Shown piece by piece: positions 7,775-13,360 of a stretch of DNA of 13,360 bases. This DNA is from Planctomycetales bacterium (lineage in GTDB: Bacteria; Planctomycetota; Planctomycetia; Planctomycetales; Planctomycetaceae): contig JAGVKR010000321.1 in NCBI GenBank assembly GCA_020050375.1, positions 1-13,360 of the forward strand, in the 5' to 3' direction. The notes under the pieces were generated by a model that was not told the DNA's origin, did not search any database, and saw only the letters and a list, made by a program, of their open reading frames with translations. Position 1 is the stretch's first letter. The number at the start of each line of letters is the position of its first letter. The translations under genes were made by a program, and so were the position numbers.

Positions 7775-8998
7775 TCAAAACACCGTCAGCAGCAGAATCT
7801 GCGACGAGCGGATCAGCCACGGGCGTTCGTCGGCGCGAACTTCGCCGCGCTCGATCATCTGCGCTGTCCGCGTGTGAACGTTCGACACGGTGAAACGCTG
7901 CAGGTTGCTCAACTTCGCTTGGCCCCGAGTGCGGGCCGCATCGTCACTCGCCAGGAGCAACTCGGTGATCCGGTGCAACGTGCGGACTTCATCGAGACCA
8001 TGGACCGGCTTGTCATTCCACGACGGTGGTTCAACAACGTTGGCGACCTGTTGGCAAACATCGAATATCAGTTGCGACACATGGGCCGCCCGCATGTAGT
8101 CCAACCGGTCGGCCGTATCGGTGGGTTGGTGGTAGTCCGGGTGCTCTCCCCCCGAGAAAAACAGAAACGGCACTTTCTCGTTCCAGAATGGCCCATAGTC
8201 GCTCCGCGTCCCGATCAGGTCGATGCCGAGGTGCGCGACTTTGAGCTCGGCCGGAGTCGTCACACCATCCACAACCTGCTTGAGGCCGGTGCCGTGCTCG
8301 CTCCCGAGAACGAAGATTGCTCCCAGCGGCAGATCGCCCAGCGTCCGGCCGATCATTTCGGCGGTTACGAACAGCTTCACCTGCCCGAGCGGCCGGGGAG
8401 GATGGGCCACAAACCACCGCGAACCCCACAACAGGTTTTCTTCGAGGTCACAACTGAGGAAGACGAGCGTTCGCGCGGGTTTCACATCGGACTCGACAAA
8501 CTTTCGGGCCACCTCGAGCATCATCGCCACGCTTCCCGCGTTGTCGTCGGCACCGGGATAGATCTTGCCGCGACGAACGCCGAGATGATCGTAATGGGCG
8601 CTGAGGATTATTAACTCGTCCTTGAGCTTCGGGTCGCTCCCCGGCAGGCAGGCGCCGATGTTGCGGCCCATCACGGAGGTCTGCCCCTCGTCTGTTTTCG
8701 CGCCCGGAATTTCCTGGAAGTACCCCGCGGCGCCGAACAAGGGCTGCAACCGCAGCTCTTCGAACCGCCGGCGGATATATTCGGCGGCGAGCTGCTTACC
8801 GCGCGGCGTCCCCCGCCCCTCCAGCATTGGGCTGGCGAGATACTCGACGTGCCGGCGGATTGCTGCGGGCGCAATCCTTTCCAATGGCTTGGCAGGCTGC
8901 GTCGACTTTGAGGGAGCCCCTTCGTCCCCGTGCGCATGTCCTGCGCCAGCGAGACATAGCAAGAGCAGGATGATGTCCACGCGAAATCCCAATGACAA
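7775..8998 (-). CDS. Secreted M28-family metallopeptidase (aminopeptidase-like)
   Basis: This is a protein of about 407 residues with a hydrophobic N-terminal signal (about residues 8-22), so it is probably exported. M28 di-zinc motifs occur in order: His135 in SAHYDHLG, Asp151 in PGADDNAGSVAMM, Glu186/Glu187 in SCDLEENLLWGSRW, Glu214 in VTAEMIGR, and His290 in DYHQPTDTADRLDY. The TAEMIGR segment usually reads DMIGR, where Asp is a zinc ligand; here it is Glu. Family members are mostly aminopeptidases acting on peptides outside the cytoplasm, which fits the adjacent permease and peptidase T. The start is uncertain: there is no ATG, and the candidates are TTG 8998, TTG 8992 and GTG 8980. TTG 8998 lies inside a dispersed repeat (8994-9014). 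No C-terminal truncation is evident. Confidence 0.9.
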   Translation of the reverse strand: MSLGFRVDIILLLLCLAGAGHAHGDEGAPSKSTQPAKPLERIAPAAIRRHVEYLASPMLEGRGTPRGKQLAAEYIRRRFEELRLQPLFGAAGYFQEIPGAKTDEGQTSVMGRNIGACLPGSDPKLKDELIILSAHYDHLGVRRGKIYPGADDNAGSVAMMLEVARKFVESDVKPARTLVFLSCDLEENLLWGSRWFVAHPPRPLGQVKLFVTAEMIGRTLGDLPLGAIFVLGSEHGTGLKQVVDGVTTPAELKVAHLGIDLIGTRSDYGPFWNEKVPFLFFSGGEHPDYHQPTDTADRLDYMRAAHVSQLIFDVCQQVANVVEPPSWNDKPVHGLDEVRTLHRITELLLASDDAARTRGQAKLSNLQRFTVSNVHTRTAQMIERGEVRADERPWLIRSSQILLLTVF

Positions 8999-9082
8999 AT
9001 GTCTAAGGAAAGACAGAAAACAGAAATCGCAAAAAGGCTGTTTTGGAGTTTGGATTTTGACTTTCCTTCGTCATTTGAATTT
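8994..9082. repeat. Inverted repeat element with core acaaatgtctaaggaaa, copy 2
   Basis: The left arm 8994-9014 is identical to 2441-2461. An inverted partner lies at 9059-9082 (gactttccttcgtcatttga...), matching an extended left arm (8991-9014) at 18 of 24 positions, with about 44 bases between the arms. The arrangement resembles a small palindromic mobile repeat. Its left side reaches the possible start codons of the M28 peptidase gene. Confidence 0.7.
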
Positions 9083-9451
9083 CGTCATTCCGAATTCCGC
9101 GGCAGCGCTAACGTATATCCAGACAACGATTTACACAATACATCCTCTCACCGGGTTGACCTGCGTCGAACCTGCCGATGGAAGGGATTCTGCCCAGCTT
9201 CCCGCATATTCCTGTTGTGACGATTGCGCTCAGGCCGATGATTATTCCAGAGGCACTGGCACCGGCTCGGACCGCAGCCTGTTTGCGAAACAATGACGCA
9301 GACGGGCGGATCCGGCGAGTTGGCAAACAGCGCCCGGCGAGGGAGCACCGCCCAGGGGGGGACCCGCAGCGCGTGCTCCAGGGAATACCGCAGCCCGCAC
9401 AGTTCGCCGACTGTCAGACCCAGTTTCAGATCATTCAGGGAGAACAAGGAT
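9083..9451. other. Non-coding region upstream of the tyrosine-rich protein gene
   Basis: About 370 bases lie between the repeat element and the next gene. Open frames on both strands here have no recognisable family and read as shadows; the frame of the downstream gene is open from ATG 9293, but that extension lacks a signal peptide and is low in complexity. It presumably carries the promoter and 5' leader of the downstream gene, but I could not assign boxes with confidence. Confidence 0.5.
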
Positions 9452-9754
9452 ATGCTCCGCAAGACCATGCTCGGGATCCTCGTGTGCGTGTCGGTGCTGA
9501 CCGCGGTGCTGGCGGGAAGCGCGTCGCCGGCGAAAGCGGCGGGAGTCGGCCAGCCTTACGATTGGGCCCGGTACTACTACTACCCGTACGTCTATTACCC
9601 GCACAATTTCCACGCACCGGTGCAGTACGACAACCTCTACTACCGCTATCCGCAGGAACGCCAGATTCCGGTTTACAACGCGAACTGGTACAACCCGTAC
9701 GTGATGCCGCATCCGTATCACCGCGGACACCACTTCATCCTCGACGTGTTCTAA
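9452..9754 (+). CDS. Small exported tyrosine-rich protein, function unknown
   Basis: The product has 100 residues. A clear signal peptide (MLRKTMLGILVCVSVLTAVL, cleavage probably after AKA at about residue 29) is followed by a mature part of about 71 residues with 16 tyrosines and many prolines, histidines and asparagines. It includes ARYYYYPYVYYPHNF (39-53), two YRYP/VYN-like segments and a C-terminal HHFILDVF. There are no cysteines after the signal and no known catalytic motif. I recall similar short proteins in planctomycete genomes, sometimes labelled calmodulin-binding protein without firm support. ATG 9452 is chosen because it starts the signal peptide and has GGAG (9439-9442) nine bases upstream. 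A monocistronic unit is likely: a long hairpin follows immediately, and the next gene has its own upstream region. Possible roles are envelope structure or tyrosine cross-linking; both are speculation. Confidence 0.85.
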   Translation: MLRKTMLGILVCVSVLTAVLAGSASPAKAAGVGQPYDWARYYYYPYVYYPHNFHAPVQYDNLYYRYPQERQIPVYNANWYNPYVMPHPYHRGHHFILDVF

Positions 9755-9765
9755 CGCGACGAGAC

Positions 9766-9846
9766 AACCACGAAAAAGTCAAAAGACGCGAAACAGAGCT
9801 CCTCTGTTTTCGCGTCTTTTGACTTTTTCGTGGTTACTCTTTTTTA
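9766..9846 (+). terminator. Very long near-perfect hairpin with T-run after the tyrosine-rich gene
   Basis: The left arm 9766-9798 (aaccacgaaaaagtcaaaag...) pairs with 9802-9835 along about 33 bp, broken only by one extra base in the right arm, around a 3-base loop. A run of Ts follows five bases later (9840-9845). Position and T-run fit an intrinsic terminator, but the stem is far longer than usual and AT-rich at its base, so it may be a palindromic repeat that also terminates transcription. Confidence 0.65.
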
Positions 9847-9868
9847 GCCACTCGCATAAGATCACCGC

Positions 9869-9980
9869 GTGTCCGCCGAAGTGACGACGCGATCGTAATC
9901 CGACTCGCGCCTCAGGTCGCAAGCCTCAAGCCTCGGGTCTCCTCCGTGTCCGCCGAAAAATCAGACGCGATCGTGATCCG
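9869..9980 (+). repeat. Imperfect direct duplication of the recO start region
   Basis: 9869-9901 (gtgtccgccgaa, then gacgcgatcgtaatccg) is repeated at 9946-9980 (gtgtccgccgaa, then gacgcgatcgtgatccg), with a few changes and a one-base length difference. The second copy forms the first 11-12 codons of recO. A doubled heptamer aagcctc (9921-9934) lies between the copies. Confidence 0.7.
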
Positions 9981-10692
9981 CATGGCCGACTTCAGCGAGT
10001 CGAGTCGTGTCGTGACGCTCTTTACGCGTGATTTCGGAAAAGTGGCGGTCGTCGCCAAAGGAGCCAAACGGCTCAAAAACCCCTTCGAGGCTGCTCTTGA
10101 CCTGCTCACCGTTTGTGAGGTAGTGTTCCTCCGCAAGTCCTCATCCAGTCTCGACATTCTCACTGAAGCTCATTTACGGAAACGGTTCAGGCCTAGGCCG
10201 GGCGATCTCGGCAGCCTCTACGGCGGGTATTACGTCGCCGAGCTGCTCGATGCGCTCAGCGAAGAATACGACGCACATCCCGTCCTTTTCGACGAATCCA
10301 CTCTCGCCCTCGAACGACTCTCGACAGAGTTCCGTGCCGATCTGACACTGGTACGGTTCGAACTCGTGATCCTGCGTGAAATCGGTCAGCTTCCTGCTTT
10401 CGATGCGTGTGTTGCCTGTGGTGAACCGGTCGGCCCGACGCGGCAGTTCACTTTCAAAGTCTCCCAGGGGGGGCTGGTCTGTTCCGAATGCCTGATTGAA
10501 GAGCCGCCTCGCCATTGGATCTCTCCCGAATCTGCCGCTGTTCTTTGTGGCCTGGCTCAGGAGTCCTCCACCGCGTGGCAGCAGATTTCGGTCACAACCG
10601 GTCAAATGCAGGATCTTCGACTTGTCCTCAACTCCACGCTCGCTCACATCCTGGGCCGTCGGCCTAAAATGTTAAGATACCTCCCCTTCTGA
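9946..10692 (+). CDS. recO: DNA repair protein RecO
   Basis: A 248-residue cytoplasmic protein of the RecFOR recombination-mediator pathway, which helps load RecA on SSB-coated single-stranded DNA at gaps. The N-terminal OB-fold is recognisable from AIVIRMADFSESSRVVTLFTRDFGKVAVVAKGAKR (8-42). It is followed by the helical domain with GSLYGGYYVAELLDALSEE (89-107) and by a zinc-binding element with Cys155, Cys158, Cys179 and Cys182 (DACVACGE ... GLVCSECL). Length is normal for the family. The start is GTG 9946; no good ribosome site is seen, and the region just upstream holds a degenerate copy of the same start sequence. A terminator-like hairpin follows, so recO is probably transcribed apart from the downstream bamD-like gene. 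Confidence 0.93.
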   Translation: MSAEKSDAIVIRMADFSESSRVVTLFTRDFGKVAVVAKGAKRLKNPFEAALDLLTVCEVVFLRKSSSSLDILTEAHLRKRFRPRPGDLGSLYGGYYVAELLDALSEEYDAHPVLFDESTLALERLSTEFRADLTLVRFELVILREIGQLPAFDACVACGEPVGPTRQFTFKVSQGGLVCSECLIEEPPRHWISPESAAVLCGLAQESSTAWQQISVTTGQMQDLRLVLNSTLAHILGRRPKMLRYLPF

Positions 10693-10706
10693 GAAGCAGT
10701 CCGGCG

Positions 10707-10773
10707 CAGGAGACAGGCGACAGGAATCAGAAAAGGTTGCCGACACCTGATGCCTGCCTCCTGACCCTTTTTT
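10707..10773 (+). terminator. Intrinsic terminator after recO
   Basis: caggagacaggc (10707-10718) pairs with gcctgcctcctg (10752-10763) with one mismatch. An inner stem, atcag (10726-10730) with ctgat (10747-10751), extends it. A T6 run lies at 10768-10773. It begins 15 bases past the recO stop. Confidence 0.65.
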
Positions 10774-10867
10774 CTTAGCGGCCTTGCCGCAGTCTGCCAT
10801 TTCGCTCACATCGCTCCCTCCTCCGCGTTGTCGTCACACCTCTCGGCATCGTCCCCCGTAACTTGAG

Positions 10868-12187
10868 ATGACCACACCTCGCCACCTCCTGGCGTCGCTT
10901 GATGCACATCGGCATGCCGCGTCACGGTCTGCAATGCAGGCTGTCGGTCGGACGTTGCTGCTCATGATTTGTTGCGTCTGGTCGACCGGTTGCACATCAA
11001 TGCTCCTGGACAAAAAGGTCGATGTGAAGAACATCTTCGGCCCCATCGGCCGCAAGGCCCGCGAGGCAGTCGAAATCCAGGAGCGCGATCCATTGGCGCC
11101 CGTCGAAGGGAGCGAGGAATTCGACGCCGCCAAAAAACTCTACGACAACAAGGACTATGCGAACGCCCGCAAAGCGTTCCAGAAAGTCGCGAAGAAGTAC
11201 AAGGACAAGCACATCGAAGAAGAAACGCTGTTCATGGTGGCCGAATCCGACTTCCAGATGCAGCATTTTGCCGATGCTCAGGATTCGTATGACGAACTGT
11301 TCAAAAAGTATCCTTCGACCCGCTATCTCGAAGAATCTACGAAGCGCATGTTCGACATCGCCCGCTACTGGCTGAATAAGCCCAAGCCGGCCTCCGAAGT
11401 CGAGCTGGCGCATTTCACTCGTGATTCGACCGACAAACGATTGGAAGACATTCCGGACGCCCGCGTCCCTTTCATTTTTCCCTTGACTCCCAACCTCTTC
11501 GACAAATCTCGGCCGTTGTTCGACACACAGGGCAATGCGCTCAAGGCCCTGCGCTCGGTGTGGATCAACGATCCCACCGGCCCTCTCGCCGACGACGCGC
11601 TGATGATCGCCGCCACGCACCACCTGCGTAAGGGGGATTACCAGGAGGCCGACCACTATTTCGGAACGATTCGCGAACAGTACGCCGACCGCGAGCACGC
11701 GTCGGCGGCGTACGTGCTTGGTCAGCACGCCAGCTACAACTCGTATCAGGGGTCCAAATACGACGGGAAACAGCTCGACGAAGCGAAGAAGCTGACCGAC
11801 AGTGTTCTGCGGCTCTATCCCGATCTGCCGCAGACGAAGAAGCTCAAGGCCGACCTCCAGCGGATGAATGAGGAAGCGGCCGTTCGCGACTGGGACCGCG
11901 TGCAGTTCTACCTGAAACGCGGTGAGAAGGATTCTGCCGCGGTGTACTCCGAGTACATCCTGAAGGACTATCCCGATTCTCCGCGGGCCGCCGATGCCCG
12001 CAAGCTGCTCCTCGAGCTCGGTCCCGATTTCTCGCAGGGGATTCTACCGACGCCTCTGCACAAAGCGCCTTCCACTCCCATCCGCTCTTACGAATCGCAG
12101 GAAGGAGAGGCGCCGGCCGACGAACCGCAGGAGCCGGGGCGCGTCCACCTGTCGGATGATGCTGTTCCGGTTCCGGAAGACGAGTGA
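10868..12187 (+). CDS. bamD: BamD-like outer-membrane assembly lipoprotein with TPR repeats
   Basis: The product has 439 residues. A lipoprotein signal ends at the lipobox-like VWSTGC, with the lipidated Cys at residue 42. A YfiO/BamD-type tetratricopeptide region starts near residue 83 (AKKLYDNKDYANARKAFQKVAKKYKDKHIEEETLF, then FQMQHFADAQDSYDELFKKYPSTRYLEE). More TPR-like helices follow around residues 257-345 and 353-390 (DWDRVQFYLKRGEKDSAAVYSEYILKDYPDSPRAADARKLL). BamD helps the BAM complex insert beta-barrel proteins into the outer membrane. The protein is much longer than the roughly 245-residue E. coli BamD and has an acidic, proline-rich tail, so strict orthology is not certain. ATG 10934 (MQAVGRTLLLM) would give a more normal signal peptide than ATG 10868. 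The LptE-like gene follows in the same direction. Confidence 0.85.
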   Translation: MTTPRHLLASLDAHRHAASRSAMQAVGRTLLLMICCVWSTGCTSMLLDKKVDVKNIFGPIGRKAREAVEIQERDPLAPVEGSEEFDAAKKLYDNKDYANARKAFQKVAKKYKDKHIEEETLFMVAESDFQMQHFADAQDSYDELFKKYPSTRYLEESTKRMFDIARYWLNKPKPASEVELAHFTRDSTDKRLEDIPDARVPFIFPLTPNLFDKSRPLFDTQGNALKALRSVWINDPTGPLADDALMIAATHHLRKGDYQEADHYFGTIREQYADREHASAAYVLGQHASYNSYQGSKYDGKQLDEAKKLTDSVLRLYPDLPQTKKLKADLQRMNEEAAVRDWDRVQFYLKRGEKDSAAVYSEYILKDYPDSPRAADARKLLLELGPDFSQGILPTPLHKAPSTPIRSYESQEGEAPADEPQEPGRVHLSDDAVPVPEDE

Positions 12188-12228
12188 CCTGCGATCGGAT
12201 GAAGTGCGTTTGAATTCAAGGATGTCAC

Positions 12229-12924
12229 GTGGCGACGCACCGGACGATTGATGGAAGACGACTAACCGACTCGCGCTGGACTGCGCGATCGTCGGCAGTC
12301 GTCGTCCGCGCCGGCATTGCGGCCCCGCGGCGACTTAGCCAACTGACGCCGCCGCGGCTTTCCGCTTTCCGCTTTCCGCATTCCAACCTCAAGGTGGCCT
12401 TCAGGGGGCTCACGCCCCCCGCTCGCCTGTTGGTATTGCTGTGCGCGTTGGCCGCCAGTGGTTGCGGCTACACGGTCGGGTCGCCGTATCGGGCTGAGAT
12501 TCGATCGGTGTACGTCCCGACGTTCACCTCCGGCAGCAATCGCCGCTGGCTGGAATACCAACTGACCGAATCGGTCCAGAAGCAGATCCAGTCGCGGACC
12601 CATTTCCGACTGGCGAACGAGGGCGAGGCCGACACAAAATTGATCGGCCGAATCGTCGACGCCAACAAGCGGATCCTGGGACAAACCAACAACAGCGATC
12701 CGCGCGAGCTGCAGATGAATCTGCGGGTTGAAGTGACCTGGGAAGACGCGCGGACCGGTGAGATCCTCCGGCAGGAGCAGATTCCGATCACCCCCGACGC
12801 AATCCGACTCGCCGCCCAGTCCGAGCTGGCCCCCGAAGTCGGCCAGTCGATGGCCACCGGCACGCGAGAAGTTGTCGACCGCCTGGCGCGAAACATCGTC
12901 GACATGATGGAAGCCGGCTGGTGA
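12229..12924 (+). CDS. lptE: LptE-like LPS-assembly lipoprotein
   Basis: The conserved part is a lipoprotein signal RLLVLLCALAASGC followed by GYTVGSPYRAEIRSVYVPTFTSGSNRRWLEYQLTESVQKQIQSRTHFRLANEGEADTKL..., matching the LptE family. LptE is the lipoprotein plug of the LptD barrel that places LPS in the outer leaflet. Two starts compete. GTG 12229 has AAGGA (12218-12222) six bases upstream but puts 55 unconserved residues before the signal, with the lipidated Cys at 79. GTG 12394 (MAFRGLTPPARLLVLL) gives a normal signal with Cys at 24 but has no clear ribosome site. A heptamer tandem repeat and a GC palindrome occupy the disputed segment, suggesting insertion of repeat DNA into the gene start. 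The gene follows the bamD-like gene by about 40 bases, so the two may be co-transcribed. Confidence 0.85.
   Translation: MATHRTIDGRRLTDSRWTARSSAVVVRAGIAAPRRLSQLTPPRLSAFRFPHSNLKVAFRGLTPPARLLVLLCALAASGCGYTVGSPYRAEIRSVYVPTFTSGSNRRWLEYQLTESVQKQIQSRTHFRLANEGEADTKLIGRIVDANKRILGQTNNSDPRELQMNLRVEVTWEDARTGEILRQEQIPITPDAIRLAAQSELAPEVGQSMATGTREVVDRLARNIVDMMEAGW
12357..12384 (+). repeat. Heptamer tandem repeat at the 5' end of lptE
   Basis: Three exact gctttcc units (12357-12377) and a fourth variant unit gcattcc (12378-12384). Because seven is not a multiple of three, gain or loss of one unit would shift the frame between GTG 12229 and the lipoprotein signal. Confidence 0.7.
12404..12419. repeat. GC palindrome within the lptE signal-peptide region
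   Basis: gggggc (12404-12409) and gccccc (12414-12419) pair around a tcac loop. The palindrome encodes the RGLTPP stretch just before the hydrophobic core of the LptE signal. From memory, palindromes of this type are common intergenic repeats in planctomycetes; that link is unverified. Confidence 0.55.
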
Positions 12925-12959
12925 CGGTTGGATCCTCGCTCGCATCCATATCGCATTAC

Positions 12960-13083
12960 GTTTCGATTTTTGATTTTTGCTTTTCCTTCGACATTTGTTT
13001 TTCGGATTTCGGGCTTCTGCGGGCAAAACTCCGAAGCTCGAAACACAAATGTCTAAGGAAATCCCAAATCTTAAAACGAGAAA
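12960..13083. repeat. Large imperfect inverted repeat with core acaaatgtctaaggaaa, copy 3
   Basis: tttccttcgacatttgt (12982-12998) is the reverse complement of acaaatgtctaaggaaa (13045-13061) with one mismatch. Weaker pairing extends outward and inward, giving arms of about 12960-13018 and 13025-13083 around a 6-base centre. It lies between lptE and the feoA-like gene. This is the most complete copy of the family seen at 2441 and 8994. Confidence 0.7.
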
Positions 13084-13136
13084 AGCAAAACACCGGGGTC
13101 GAGTGACCTTCAAATGACTGTAGAAGTTGCTATCAT

Positions 13137-13151
13137 TGAGATTGAATCTCA
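13137..13151. promoter_or_regulatory. Putative Fur-type operator upstream of the feoA-like gene
   Basis: TGAGATTGAATCTCA is a perfect 7-1-7 palindrome about 36 bases ahead of the FeoA start. Each half matches the Fur 7-1-7 consensus half-site TGATAAT at five of seven positions, and the whole resembles the TGAGAAT-type boxes used by Fur in some Gram-negatives. TATCAT at 13131-13136 could be a -10 box that the operator would block. Iron control is inference from motif plus gene identity. Confidence 0.6.
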
Positions 13152-13187
13152 GTCGCCTGCCGCTCTCCTACGCCCGGTCATCCTGCC

Positions 13188-13360
13188 GTGTCACACGTCG
13201 TTCCACTCCACCTGCTGCGCTCCGGAGAGACCGGGTGTATCCTGGAAGTCGACGGGAACTCGCATCTCGTCCGGCGTCTCGATGAAATGGGACTTCGAAC
13301 GGGGGTCGCCGTCCGCATGGTGCAACCCGGGCAACCGTGCATTGTCGCCCTCGATCACCA
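13188..13360 (+). CDS. feoA: FeoA-domain protein, 3' end outside the window
   Basis: The 57 complete codons begin at GTG 13188 and run to the right edge. The sequence HLLRSGETGCILEVDGNSHLVRRLDEMGLRTGVAVRMVQPGQPCIVALD has the FeoA SH3-like pattern: L..G..G.I, then RL.EMGL..G, then a short beta segment. FeoA is a small cytoplasmic accessory protein of ferrous-iron uptake by FeoB, and some FeoA domains are fused to transporters or regulators; the truncation prevents telling which. No Shine-Dalgarno site is visible. The palindrome just upstream suggests iron-dependent repression. A feoB gene would be expected beyond the edge. Confidence 0.85.
   Translation, partial: MSHVVPLHLLRSGETGCILEVDGNSHLVRRLDEMGLRTGVAVRMVQPGQPCIVALDH

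Noticed and set aside
9293..9451. N-terminal extension of the tyrosine-rich protein from ATG 9293
   Set aside because: It would place 53 low-complexity residues before a good signal peptide, while ATG 9452 has a GGAG ribosome site at proper spacing.
9148..9468. Minus-strand open frame of 106 codons upstream of the tyrosine-rich gene
   Set aside because: No ribosome site, domain or plausible composition; it runs across the start of a well-supported plus-strand gene.
1..13360. A CRISPR array or defence island
   Set aside because: No regularly spaced direct repeats and no nuclease, helicase or Cas genes; the repeats seen are palindromic and scattered.

Overview
The window looks like chromosomal DNA of a GC-rich planctomycete, most likely from the Pirellulales side of the phylum. 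The evidence is a DUF1549-type planctomycete cytochrome (PSCyt1/PSCyt2), a DUF1501 protein with a twin-arginine leader, a very tyrosine-rich small secreted protein of a kind I associate with planctomycetes, the outer-membrane assembly factors BamD and LptE, and many intergenic palindromes. No rRNA, tRNA, CRISPR array, transposase gene or phage gene was seen.

Layout. (1) 1-4017: a planctomycete cytochrome gene cut by the left edge (minus), a SpoIIE/PP2C-type phosphatase (plus), and a DUF1501 gene (minus). DUF1501 and PSCyt genes are usually neighbours; here the phosphatase lies between them on the other strand. (2) 4404-8998: a peptide and amino acid block with peptidase T (pepT), an APC-superfamily amino acid permease and a secreted M28 metallopeptidase, all minus, with an orphan single-domain Rcp1-like response regulator (plus) between permease and M28. 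A plausible reading is extracellular peptide trimming, uptake of amino acids and cytoplasmic tripeptide hydrolysis. (3) 9452-9754: the tyrosine-rich exported protein, followed by an exceptionally long near-perfect hairpin. (4) 9946-12924: recO, a long BamD-like TPR lipoprotein and an LptE-like lipoprotein, all plus, which implies a diderm envelope with asymmetric outer-membrane biogenesis. (5) 13188-13360: the start of a FeoA-domain gene cut by the right edge, preceded by a perfect 7-1-7 palindrome resembling a Fur box.

The most unusual layer is between the genes. At least two repeat families and several unrelated palindromes occupy nearly every intergenic gap: a motif with core acaaatgtctaaggaaa (three copies, two of them as large inverted repeats), a palindrome resembling REP/RAYT element ends, GC-rich hairpins, and an imperfect duplication of the first codons of recO. 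Two of these intrude on gene starts (the M28 peptidase and lptE). I found no convincing new defence or biosynthetic system; the repeats and their interference with start sites are what deserves a second look.
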